Source: Pyxicephalus adspersus
Taxonomy: Eukaryota > Chordata > Amphibia > Anura > Pyxicephalidae
Reading direction: 5' to 3'
Length of the DNA: 64,000 nucleotides
NCBI RefSeq assembly: GCF_032062135.1
Contig: NC_092862.1
Span: forward strand, 49,428,656-49,492,655
A program made the translations under genes and the position numbers. The notes under the pieces are model-generated. The model made no database searches. It was not told the origin of the DNA and was given only the letters and a program-made list of their open reading frames with translations. Positions within the stretch are counted from its first letter, which is position 1. The number at the start of each line of letters is the position of its first letter. Positions 1 through 10,551 of the stretch are shown here, in pieces.

Positions 1-299
1 AAATTGGAAGTGTGTACGCACCTTAACACTCTCTATGTACTGTACTAACACATCGGAGGGCTCACACATAGCAGGCTATGATACAAGGCTGCGCTTGGTC
101 TGACACTGTACAGCGAGGGCTCATTCACACCACAAACATTGCAAGCATTGCCCAACCCGATTCCAATGCCAGAACAATCTGCCTGACATTCACTGGTATC
201 AGTTCCATTTGTTGTGGGATGTATCTGTAGAAATATTTGTACCATGTAATGTGCTTTACCAACACACTCAGTGCACATGTACAGCACACAAGTAGATAG

Positions 300-760
300 G
301 GAGTCCCCCTGACACAGCTCAGGAGCCCGCCCGCAGCATTATTTCCTTCTACCACACGTCCGCTATAAATACCTGAGCACCCGGAGCGGGAATACAAACA
401 TGTCGCTGATACGCCGGCTGATAACAGAGAGAGAGAGCGTCATTCACACCTAACTAACTGAGGCTCGGCAGCTGTCGGCCAATGTCGTAAAGTGATGGCG
501 ACCAACCTTCTGGTTGGCTCTCCCTGTATTATGGGCGGGACTACGGAAATTCTGCTAGAAATGATTGGTTGGTCGCCTAGTAGCAGTTCTTGTTACATTG
601 TCTTGCTGCGTGCTGAGGTCCTTTAAGACGCACGGCTGCTCCCAGCAGCTCCATAGCTACGGATATGATTGTCACCAAGCACTCACACACAGACTTTCCC
701 GCCGCTGTGCTTCTTGCCTTAGTTCAGGGCCCGGGCCTCCTGGTATAAGCCAGGCTGCCC
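300..760. promoter_or_regulatory. Candidate CpG-rich promoter of an upstream neighbour
   Basis: This stretch is richer in GC and CpG than the surrounding DNA. It carries a CCAAT box at about 479-483, a GC box (GGGCGGG) near 533-539, and inverted CCAAT motifs (ATTGG) near 510 and 565. No recognisable coding exon is present on either strand. In human the gene upstream of IMPA2 is MPPE1, which is transcribed away from IMPA2. This could therefore be the start of a minus-strand neighbour running out of the window, but that is an inference from synteny only. It could also be a GC-rich repeat. Confidence 0.3.
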
Positions 761-835
761 CTGAGGGAATAGGTGGCTGTATGCTGAGGGAACAAGCCAT
801 GATCTGCCGAATGACAACTCACAAGAACTAAACTA

Positions 836-965
836 AAAAGTGCCAAAAAATCCACTTATCTTCAATCCCGCAGTGCAGTCCGATTCATCCGGAGGTGTCT
901 TGTACCAGGTCCCATCCCGAGCAGGCGCTACGGGCGCCGCCATATTCTGCCCTCCTGTCAGTGTG
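836..965 (-). repeat. GC-rich dispersed repeat, copy 1
   Basis: The segment reads like a diverged copy of the one at 16196-16470. Both run from a CTAAA plus A-rich start, through a TTCAAT..GCAG..CAGTCCGAT..ATC.GGAGG core, to a CpG-rich GCGCC segment. Copies in the opposite orientation are at 9480-9790 and 51120-51425. The family is unclassified and no open frame is conserved between copies. Confidence 0.5.
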
Positions 966-1107
966 GGATCCCCGGGCACTAGAGGTTAAATGAGGACAGC
1001 TCAAGCGTCATCAGGATTTTCCTTTCTGCAGCCAATCACAGAGCACTGGAGGTGAATGAATGGGGAGACTGGTCCCCATTTAGTTAGCCTCTAGTGCCCG
1101 GGGATCC
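966..1107. repeat. Foldback element with 20-bp perfect inverted repeats
   Basis: The arms at 966-985 (GGATCCCCGGGCACTAGAGG) and 1088-1107 are exact reverse complements. Weaker inverted similarity continues on the inner side (TTAAATG against CATTTAGTTAG) and outside the arms. The loop is about 100 bp with no coding potential. It looks like a short non-autonomous DNA element. No clear target-site duplication was found because it sits inside or beside another repeat. Confidence 0.6.
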
Positions 1108-2776
1108 CGTGGGACTCCTGTGTTCTTGGTTGGAGAATCTATCCAAGAACACATACTATGGTTACGCTAGGGCTGCATGAGCAATCGGGAGTAGAGCTGT
1201 CAGCTCCGCTCCCCTAATTGCTCCTGCAGTTTTACACAGTCAAGAAAATAACTCAAATTTTCCCCCCCATAAACTTTAAAAGTGTTCAGCGTTCGATCAC
1301 CCAAAAAACATTGGGCTATTCGATCGAATAGCCCCCGAATCGAACACTGAGCTATTTGACCAACACTAGTTGTGGGTGATGCAGCAAAACAATAAACACA
1401 CAAGTCATTCTACCAAAGAAGGGTTAAAGAAGAATAAAATGAATCTTCTGAAATGGCCAAGTACTATCCTTAATCCAATTGGATTGTTGTGGAAAAGCCA
1501 CCAACATTCAAGGGCTGAAACTTGAATTTCTTCAAGTCGATGTGCAGGACTGATGAACGGTTACCGCAAATGTTTAGTTACAGTGATTGCTGCATTTAGG
1601 CAACTTGACTGGATTTTATTCATCTACTTTTAGGACTTTAAAATTAAACCCCCTGTTGCATACACTGAAGTATTATTTCTTTAGTATTTAAGACTTTTTC
1701 AACAATAGATAAAATGGATTTTTTTCTATATTGTTGTCTTCAATCTATGAATCATTTCATAGATATGATTTTTTAGTTGCCTTTAAAGTCCCTCTTAACA
1801 TTTTTTAATGATTCTTTGGAATGTGGCAACCTTTGCACATTGATTATACTTTCTTTAGATAGACAATAGAATAAAATAGTGAAATAAAATACAATAAAAA
1901 GTGATCTATCTATTGCACTATGCTATCACCAAGGTGTTACCAAAGTTAGAAGATGAGGATAAATGGGACTTTCAAGGTATAAACAATGAGAACAAATATA
2001 TAAAAAAAAATCTAGTTTACTATTCTGGGGTTGAAAACATTCCATAAACAAACAATTATATGACACAAACATAACTATCAAAAACAATAGCATTTGACAA
2101 TATAGTGCTTTGTATTGTGATATGACCTTTTTTCAAGGCTTCACATTCACTTAACAACCATATTAGGCATTTCCCAGGTAGAAACTAATTCATCAGGAAT
2201 GTAGGGTATGCAATAAAAAAATCTAGTGAAGAGCACATGAGTAATTTTTATTATCCTAAGAACATTATCAGTGTTTTACAAAACAAGGTAGTGTACACTA
2301 CAAAGCAATCTGTAGCAGGTTTACAATCTGTTATAAAATAACAGCTTAATCACTTACAAATTATACCAGCCAGGTCAGCTCCTTGTGATAGTAGAAAAAA
2401 TTTTTTGGCAGTTGTAATAATAATTTATTTAAAATGAGTGCTTTGAGTTGCACTTAGAACTAGACACATATATATTACAGATATTCACAGGAAGTGAAGA
2501 CAGTTTGTTACATATTATATTGTGACAGGGTCACCAAGAGCTGTCCTGACGCCCCAGCACTATACTCAGTCTACCTGTTGCACCAATAATGTTAGGGTGA
2601 TTCACATCAAGTAGAAGAAATTAGATACAGATGTAGTATACATTGGGGAGACAACAAAAATGTCCCAACGTGTTTCACCTACTGGGGATATTTATCACAG
2701 ATTGAGAATTTTTCAAACAGTGTGAGTTATTCAATAATGATTTCACAAAGCAGTAAACATTTACCTAACAATATTA
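1108..2776. other. Intergenic, no gene seen
   Basis: The DNA is AT-rich with frequent stops in all frames. The only structure noticed is a cluster of palindromes at 1173-1350. One is a perfect 22-bp palindrome at 1313-1334 centred on CGATCG; the other is a hairpin with GAGCAATCGGGAG-type arms at 1179-1223. Part of 2520-2720 has the look of an old dispersed repeat, but I could not classify it. Confidence 0.5.
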
Positions 2777-3021
2777 TTAACCACCTGAGCGTTACACTGA
2801 GGTCTAGATTTCTGTACCAAAAGTGATCCACTGTTTTTCATGAAAATTTTTTTTAAATGGTAGACCTGTAACTTACAGAAATATGTACGAACAAGGGTTC
2901 TAGTAGATATTATGAATAAAAAAAAAGTGGGGATTTTAATGTACGGAAAATCTCGGGCTTAACGAAAAGAGCAACTTTTTTGAGCCCGTACGAAGGTCGG
3001 GCTTAACGGCAAGGAGGTTAA
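2777..3021. mobile_element. piggyBac-type MITE with TTAA ends
   Basis: The element is bounded by TTAA at 2777-2780 and 3018-3021, the usual target duplication of piggyBac elements. The ends are imperfect inverted repeats: TTAACCACCTGAGCGTTA on the left, and TTAACCTCCTTGCCGTTA when the right end is reverse-complemented. It is about 245 bp, with no transposase frame. A CGGGCTTAACG motif is repeated near the right end. The family assignment rests on the TTAA site and the TIR pattern. Confidence 0.6.
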
Positions 3022-3169
3022 CATTGAAGCAGACCAATCATAATATTTTTGTGCATTAAAATCCATTATTAAGCCTCCAAAAATGCCTCCAAATCAATTG
3101 TTAAACTACAAATGAGTAGTTTGTAACCTCATCACACGCACTCACACTCATTCATAACCTCATCAGACG

Positions 3170-3545
3170 CACAGACACAAGACTTCTCCAGAGCTGCCCC
3201 AACTCTCTGGAATGGTCTTCCTCGCCCTTTTCGGCTTGCTCCTACTTTCTGCTCATTTAAAAGAGCTCTCAAAACCCATTTTTTCAAACTTGCCTACCCA
3301 TCTTCTTCTGTCTTTTGAAACCATCACTACTTCCCACCACTACATATCGCCCATCCTATTGTATGTGAAATTCCCTTACCCACTAGATTGTAAGCTTTTC
3401 GGGGCAGGGTCCTCTCCTCCTGTATCACTGTCTGTATTAGTCTGTCATTTGCAATCCCTACTTAATGTACAGCACTGCGTAATATGTTGGCGCTATATAA
3501 ATCCTGTTTATTAATATTAATAATAATAATAATAATAATAATAAA
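3170..3545 (+). mobile_element. L2/CR1-like LINE 3' end with (TAA)n tail
   Basis: Translating 3195-3300 in one frame gives a W-N-G-L-P-R-P...F-K-R-A-L-K-T-H-F-F pattern, the usual carboxyl end of L2/CR1-type reverse transcriptases. It is followed by the 3' UTR motif TTGTAAGC...GGGGCAGGGTCC, the terminal GGCGCTATATAAATCCTG block, and a (TAA)n microsatellite at 3513-3545. The copy is 5'-truncated and dead. Related copies in this window are at 19391, 36935, 57230, 58480 and 61800. Confidence 0.65.
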
Positions 3546-6500
3546 ATGAGGATTTTAGCCTGAAATAATAATTTGTGCATGCCGCCTTTCACTTTCAAAC
3601 AGCCACAAAATCCCTGTATATCTAATATGTATCTAAAGGCAATGTGGTCCAAGATAACTGACTTCAACTGTGTTTTGTTTTTTTACCTTTTTTATGCTAT
3701 TTTATAAATATGCCCCTCATTGCATGTAGTCCATTTTATATATTAGATGCTTATAGTTTCTATTTGAATGTAAATTGCTTTACTAGAATTAGTTTTTATC
3801 AAAGGCAAACTTTTTTAAACAAAACTACATTCCTCCCCGCTTGATGTGTATACACTGCATATGGAAAGTGTCCTGAATCGTGATTATTTATGTTTGTTCT
3901 GTAGGTAGGTTTGCTCAGTCACTCATGGGATTTGAGGATTCCTCTGCAGAGAGTAAAGATAGGTTGGTGATCTTACTTTATTAACTAAAGTTCAGCTTGG
4001 TCACCAGGCTTAAAATGAGTTATGAACTGTATCTGTGTTTCTTCAATGTGGTGACGAGGGTCTGTCTCCTGCAGAATGAAAGCTATCTTTAGGTTAAATT
4101 TTACTGCCTTAGAACATGACAAGAAACTCTTACGTGAGACAGTAAACCACAAGTATTACTAGCTCTTTGTCAGGAGAGTACTGTATGCTATAGCAGTAGA
4201 TTAATGGGCATTTAGTATATAAATATAATAGCAGTTTATAGAGTAATAAACCTAACGCCGTGCAATTAAAGGTCAATGCACTTTAAATCCTGTAAAGTAT
4301 ATTCTAATCTTATGTATATGTGTAAAGAGATTAACTAAAGCAAATTTGTCCACAGGGATAATTTTTTATTAAGCTAACTTTAACCACAGTGGTTTGGTTT
4401 CATTTACTGATTTATATCAGTGTCCGATTGACATGGCATGAAACCAGTATATCTTAAATGAACGTGTGAGCCAGCTATTGGCATGCAAGTATTTGCTTTG
4501 TGGCTGATTTACTAAAGACGTTGAACATCTATAACATTATGTGAAAATATCCAATAAAAAGGGAAATTAACTTTATACACTGTATCTGCACATGGGTTTG
4601 ACAAAGTAAATGAACCTCTTAACAACCATTACTACTCTTTGTAGGCATTGTGAAGCAATTTATCCTTAAAGTTCACAGCAGAAGCATCAAACTGCTTTTG
4701 GTATTCTCTCAGCAGGTCAGACCTCCTTGATCCTATCCCCCCTCCCCTGGAGTCTGAGGGTCTGAGCCTACATTGTCCATGTTTGCTGCTGTCCTAGTAC
4801 CTACAATATTTTGTATAACTACATCGCCATAAATTTTACAGCTAAAAAGTTCCTGTCTTTCCTATGCTTTCCTGTCTGACCCATATAAATATATTTTATT
4901 TGAAAAAGACATTCAGAGTTTAGGTACACTTTAAAAATGTAATTAAACCTCTCAGAGCTTTTTATCAACCACCCTGTTGAGACAGTAAATACCTTGGTCC
5001 AGACTAATGGAGGTAATGTAAACTGCAGTTTACAGAGTACAGCAATCAAGACCATGCAGCATATACAATACATTATGGAAACCACAGCCGCCACTTGCAC
5101 CCCTTTTACTCTACACCTCTTCCACCAAAGAAATTCCTCTGGACCCCTTCCATCACTACTTTTTCCCTCTGCACACACTATCTGGTGGGATCGACGGGAT
5201 CCTGTGCGTCCAGCTTTCACCTTCCATGGTGTCTTGTAGGGATCTAGACACTGACCACACTTTCTAGGCTGCTGGCCAGGTCATCTTCCTACTTTCAGAC
5301 CATGTATTAGCTTCCCCTGGCTCTGCTGACAGCAGGTCCCATCATTCAATCACCTAGAACGAGAGATAAGTCTGGTAGCAGCCACTAATATTTGGTCACT
5401 GTGGAGAATGATCTGGGCAGTGCAGTGGGTCTCTGCCAGTAGTCAACAGGTGCCCACTAGTTTAATTCTGTTTGCGTACATTGCTTATAGGAAGAGGCAG
5501 CCCTATGAAAAGAACACATAAGATGTAATTTCATTGCTAATTGCATAGAAATGTTTTTTTTTTCTTTTTTAATTCATTCCCACATACATAAAAATCTGAT
5601 CTTATAATGTCAACCCCATAACACTATAGGAAAAAGTAGTAATTTAGGAGTAGGAGGATGGCACCAAATATGAGGTAGGGGACACAGACAAGCTTCTCCT
5701 TTGATACAACCTTGGCACAACCTTCCTCTCCCATTACAGTACAGCCTTTTAACAGCATCTCTATAATGCCGTCCACCCAGCCAATTTCAAATACAGTCCC
5801 GATTTATGCAACTTGAACGATGGCCACCAACCTCATCTCCCCACACTTTGAATTTTTGTTTGCCTTTACTGCGTGCAGCGATAGGGTAGGGTAGTGTCAG
5901 CTGGCAGACATTCCCCAAAAAATCGTATAACAGCTGCACCAAAAAGTTGAGAAGCTAAGTAAGCCACAACAGTGCTGGTACATAGCACATTTTATATAAT
6001 ATAAACATGTGAGAACATGTGCTGCTCTTAACTTCATAGCCTTATCTGCTTCTCCACTATGCAAGAAGAGTCTCCTAATAACCTATAAAAGCAACAACTT
6101 ACATACAATCGTTGCATATGGCTAAAAACAACCTTCAAACCATCATTTTAAAATTTTAATTTTTAAATATTCGATAAAAAGTAGAAAATTACCAATCTTT
6201 GTCTATAAAAGGAAGTGCCCCTTTAGTCAAAGAAATGTCCCTTTAGCGTGGCATTGAAGGTAAGAAAACTTTATGATGATAAGTAATAAGCACAGCCCAT
6301 TAAGTCTGGTTAAGTTTCACATAAAACCTTTGCATAAAAAACAAAAAACAAAAAAAAACATTGAATACAAACATGCAATTTCATAGTTAGAGCTCATTAT
6401 ATAACCTAATATATAATTTCGGGGGAAAGACTTCTTTTCAGCAACTATAACATTGACCAACGATGGGAAATGCAAACACAGTGTTTCTGCTTACACAGAA

Positions 6501-8999
6501 AAAATATTATTATAATTATTCCATATAATACACTTTTTCATCAAAACATGAAATCTTCTAATTATGTGTATAAGCTGATGAAGAAAATGCTGGACATACA
6601 TTAAAGGATTTGCTGGCAAAAGCTGAATACCTTATACAAACAAAGTAATCTTTTTATAGGATTAACTGTGCAGCCTAAGAAGTCATGACCTTATTAAAAC
6701 TCAGTAGTGTTTTCTAAGATCATCAATAGTCACTGCATAAAGGAACATAGGGACAATGCTGTTTTGGAGAATATGAATCTGTTATAGTATTGTAGCTATA
6801 GGCCAGTGCTTCTCAACCTTTTACCCCAAAAGGACCTTGCAATTTCTAAGGCCTTGGGGACGCCCTGCCAAAATCAGTTTATTGTGACTAAGTCCAGTCC
6901 TCTTAAGTAGACACACGGTTTCTACTGTAACTCAGGAATGCTGGGAAATAAAGTCGGGTATCTAATGTTCTTCCTACTTTTCTTATATACACCGTACTTA
7001 TGTGGTGGAGTCCTGTGAGATGCAGAGTAGCATGTAGCAGAGTAACATGGTGACATTACACTGTAATGGTGACATTACATTACAGTGGTGCAGAAGACAT
7101 TTTTGTGGTGCAGTTTTACATTTTTTGCCTACCTAGCATTATACTTAAAGTAGGTGATTTACAAAGGAGGAGGAGGCCGAACCAGAATAGGCAAACCTTG
7201 GCAAGAACTAGGCAAATGGACCAAAGGCAGAACTATACCTAAAAACTGCACAACTGAGACCAGGCATGTCCTTTATTGCAGACAATGTCCATTTTGCAAT
7301 AAAATAACCTTACCTGCCTGGTTTAAATACACTCACCTGACCCTGTTCTAACGTGAGAAAGACCATTTTTTTCTTCTACCCTTCCATGTGCCTTGATCTT
7401 TAGCCATCTTTATTGGCCAGGCCAGAGTAATGTGACATAGCAGAATTTATTCAGTTTGAGCAGCCCTGGGGATTCTGGGATACCTGGAACATCATCAGCA
7501 TTGTATGCTGAACAGCACATGCACAACTCAGCACTTTAAAAAAAAAAAAAGACAGCGATCAGACAGGTAGGTATGTATTATTGCAGAATTGACATTGCCC
7601 ATCCCTTTCTGCTATAAGGACCTGTCTGATTGCTGAATTGACAGTCAAAAACCAATGTGCCAAAGAACTATGTACTTTGTATTTTTTATCTAGCTACATT
7701 ATGTTTTCATTTCAAGACCTGACTACCAAGTCCTTTTGTATATAATATAGTTTAGTCAGAGTTGGACAAACTAACACAAATATCACATAAAAGAAACACT
7801 AACTAATACTCGCCCATCTTACTTTGCCAGTGATATACTGCAATATATTTGCAATACATTTAAAGCTTATGCAATTCCTTGTAAAGTTCAGGGTAGAAAT
7901 AAAAGTCACTCAGTAGGCTTTAAAATAAAAGAGCACAGTCATGGGCTAAAAAGGTTCAGCACAGCATTCTGTGGGTTTTGTCATCTTGCTCAGCACTGTT
8001 CTGTGGATTGTTTTCATTATACAAAAACAGCGTGGGACAAAAATGTATTACATACAAAATGTTTGAACAACACAAGCATGGCAAACTGCACCTGCACAAT
8101 GTAATTAGCAGAACATGGGTAATTGATAAAGAGATATACATAGGTACCACATTGCGGTTTCAAGAAATATTAAAACCATTTACACTGCATCATATTAACA
8201 ACACTGTAAACTAAAACCTTTGCATACAGCAGTTTAAGTAATTAGAAAGTGAATCTAAGCTCAAAGTTTAGTGGATATTAGAGAAATACCAATGTCTCAT
8301 TCAGGAACAGAAATTCTACATTACATGATCTGATGTGGTACTTTGTCCAATTCATCATTCACTTTTAAGAAAAGCTGTACTAATGTCACTGCCCTTGTGC
8401 CCCTGACAATGCAATAACATTGGATCTACAACCACTGTAGGGTGCAATCGATTTGAGCTGATAGGTACCTTTTTTATACTTTGGAACATCACATCTTGGT
8501 GAACGGGTGATGCTGATAGTGGACTAGAGAGAGTAGACATATGTAAGTGTGTGTAAGAATGAAGAACATTGTGTGTAGTAGGGTTGTGGAAAGAGCTGCA
8601 ACACAAGGGTATAGAGATGGTACAAAGTAGCCAATGTAACTTTGCTGGGGTTCATGTTTGCATTTGGTGCATTATTTAGAAATATTCAAATCTGAGTGGT
8701 GGCTCATGAAATGTGCAGTTCTATTCAGCCCCCTCAGCACAATCCACTAGTAATAAAGAGGAAGGCCAATGGATCCATAATTGCGCACAGTTGAAGAGAT
8801 TAATTCTGCACTGAATTAGGTACATGCAGGTAACCCATGTTGCATCATGCCTTCATGTGGGTTGATTTAGGGCACCCCATTCATATAAAAAGGACCTATC
8901 ATCATATTGTCATCATTATGTAGAAGGGTGGCTCTCCCTATTATATCATAAAAAACTTGTTATTTTATTACTTTTTTTGAGGAGGTCCCCTCTTTTTCT
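3546..8999. other. Intergenic, no gene seen
   Basis: Short open frames here show no family signature, codon bias or splice context. Old repeats are visible at about 6808-6990 (starts CAGTGCTTCTCAACC, like the hAT-type ends at 30235 and 60883) and about 7355-7650 (a dispersed repeat related in layout to 15580-15835 and 20830-21085). Poly-A and poly-T runs occur at 6340-6360 and 7540. Confidence 0.45.
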
Positions 9000-9335
9000 G
9001 TCCTAACCATCACAGCAGGAAAAACTGAAGGGTTAATCTGCAGCGTCCTGTAATACTTGTGTCACAAATCCCAGGGATCTGTGGGCTGCTCCTTCTATGC
9101 ATGCCCAACATCAACACCCATTTTTTTACATTTGGAGGAAGACATCACCCAATCTCATGCCTGCGCAGTGCGAGATCGGGAGATGTCAGAAAGATCCCAG
9201 AAGACAGACAGTAAGGGACTTGCTTGTGGATGGATAAAGGGCTTTTCACAGGTAAGTGATTTTTTTTTCTTTTTTTTTTATGAAAGTTCATACGGTATCT
9301 TATAGCAGACCTATAACCAGAATTTTTACTTTACA
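9000..9335 (+). repeat. GC-rich dispersed repeat, copy 2
   Basis: It contains CTCATGCCTGCGCAGTGCGAGATC-like sequence at 9155-9178, and an end of the type GGTAAGTGATTTTTTTTTC. Both features are shared with the neighbouring copy at 9480-9790 and the copy at 51120-51425. There is no conserved open frame. Confidence 0.45.
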
Positions 9336-9479
9336 TTAAAGGGTACACAATCCTTTAAGGTAAAAATGTTCTTTTTAGAGTGGGGTTTAAACCCTTTGGA
9401 CAGAATGGGAGCGCAGAGTCTCTAGGGTTACAGAAATCATCAGGAGGCTTCTGGCTGCTGTGCATACACAATCTCGGTC

Positions 9480-9790
9480 ATGCAAAGAACGATCTTTTTC
9501 TTTAATGGCGAAAAAAATACTGAACTCACGCATACGCAGTGAGATCGGCACTCTTTTCCCCATTTACAGCATCTATGTCACCTGATTTCACGCCTGTGCA
9601 ATGCCAGATCAGGTGACATAGGCAGAAGGCAGAAGAAGAGGAAAGAAGATGGCGGCCCCGGCACTTCCTCCCCGCGTGACAAAGGGTGATTACAGGGTGA
9701 CGCAGGAGCCCATCCAGAAAACCTTTGGAGGGATTGACGGATGTGAGAAAAAAAAGGTGAGGTTTTTTTTTTAGTTTACTCCTGCTTTAA
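9480..9790 (+). repeat. GC-rich dispersed repeat, copy 3
   Basis: Same family and orientation as the preceding repeat. It has a CGCAGTGAGATC motif near 9533 and a GGGATTGACGGATG core. The end reads GGTGAGGTTTTTTTTTTAG followed by TTTACTCCTGC. The reverse complement matches the layout of 836-965 and 16196-16470. It lies about 230 bp upstream of the IMPA2 promoter and carries its own CpGs, which could confuse CpG-island calls. Confidence 0.5.
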
Positions 9791-10019
9791 GCGGCCTTCC
9801 TCTTTTTCATGTGCTCAGATTTGTAAGAAACCCCTACTACCCAAGCAATACAGCCAGCAATGCTTGCATGTCTGACTATCACAAAGCTGTAACCCTCCCC
9901 AGCACTATATCCTAATATTTTGGGGCACATTATCCCCTGGCCTTATATTTAGGAGTCATGCCTATCCTTGCACCAGCTAATCACTCATATGACATTAGCA
10001 GACAGGATGATGCGCACAG

Positions 10020-10395
10020 CGTATGTGTGACCTGCCCCCAGATGACCAATACGTGACCCCCTAGGAGGGTGGGCGGGTCAATGCATTGATGGTATTGGTC
10101 AGGACAGCAGGGGGCGGATCAGTAGGCGGTCCGGAGGGCGGGCACTCAGGGGGAGGAGACGAGGAGTAATAACAAAAGCGATGAGAGGCAGAGGGTGCTG
10201 CTGAGAATAAACGGAGGAAGTGGGGGGAGGAGAGAGACACACAGAGAGTGACACACACACAGAGACACATAGAGAGAGTTCATACCGAGCTGCATGTCTG
10301 CTGGCACACACGGCAGCTGGATGACCCCGTGTGATCAGAGCTGCCATAACACACCGAGATCCCCGCACAGCTGCACGCACAAGGAAGGGGCAGAC
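10020..10395 (+). promoter_or_regulatory. IMPA2 promoter and 5' UTR (CpG-rich)
   Basis: GC boxes lie at 10071-10077, 10111-10117 and 10136-10142. A CCAAT box is at 10046-10050 and an inverted one (ATTGG) at 10094-10098. No convincing TATA box is seen, which fits a housekeeping-type CpG promoter. A purine-rich GA/CA repeat at 10220-10280 probably lies in the 5' UTR. An in-frame stop at 10270-10272 bounds the frame. The transcription start cannot be fixed from sequence alone. Confidence 0.6.
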
Positions 10396-10551
10396 ATGAA
10401 ACCTTGCGAGGGATCTGGCAGGCAGCAGTCCGGGGATGAGCGCAGGCTCCATGATGTACAGGCTGCAGGGGACTGCTACCAGGGACACACAGAGGACCAA
10501 TGGAGGGAGTGCATGGACACCGCTGTGCAGCTAGCGCTCAGAGCTGGCCAG
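10396..10551 (+). CDS. IMPA2: IMPA2 coding exon 1
   Basis: Encodes residues 1-52, ending VQLALRAGQ at a GTGAGC donor, phase 0. The start at 10396 is chosen because MKP matches the human start and has G at -3. An in-frame ATG at 10294 with poor context would add 34 residues. The 20 residues extra relative to human, rich in Gly, Gln and Asp, lie between the start and QWREC. Confidence 0.88.

Noticed and set aside
4819..5239. Overlapping 133- and 81-codon frames on opposite strands
   Set aside because: No recognised domain, no splice context, and composition like the surrounding DNA.
10294..10395. Upstream in-frame ATG as the IMPA2 start
   Set aside because: Poor start context (T at -3), and the MKP at 10396 matches the human start. 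Kept only as a possible alternative.
10061..10500. Minus-strand frames of 69 and 133 codons
   Set aside because: They are antisense to the IMPA2 promoter and exon 1. High GC lowers stop frequency there, and no domain is visible.
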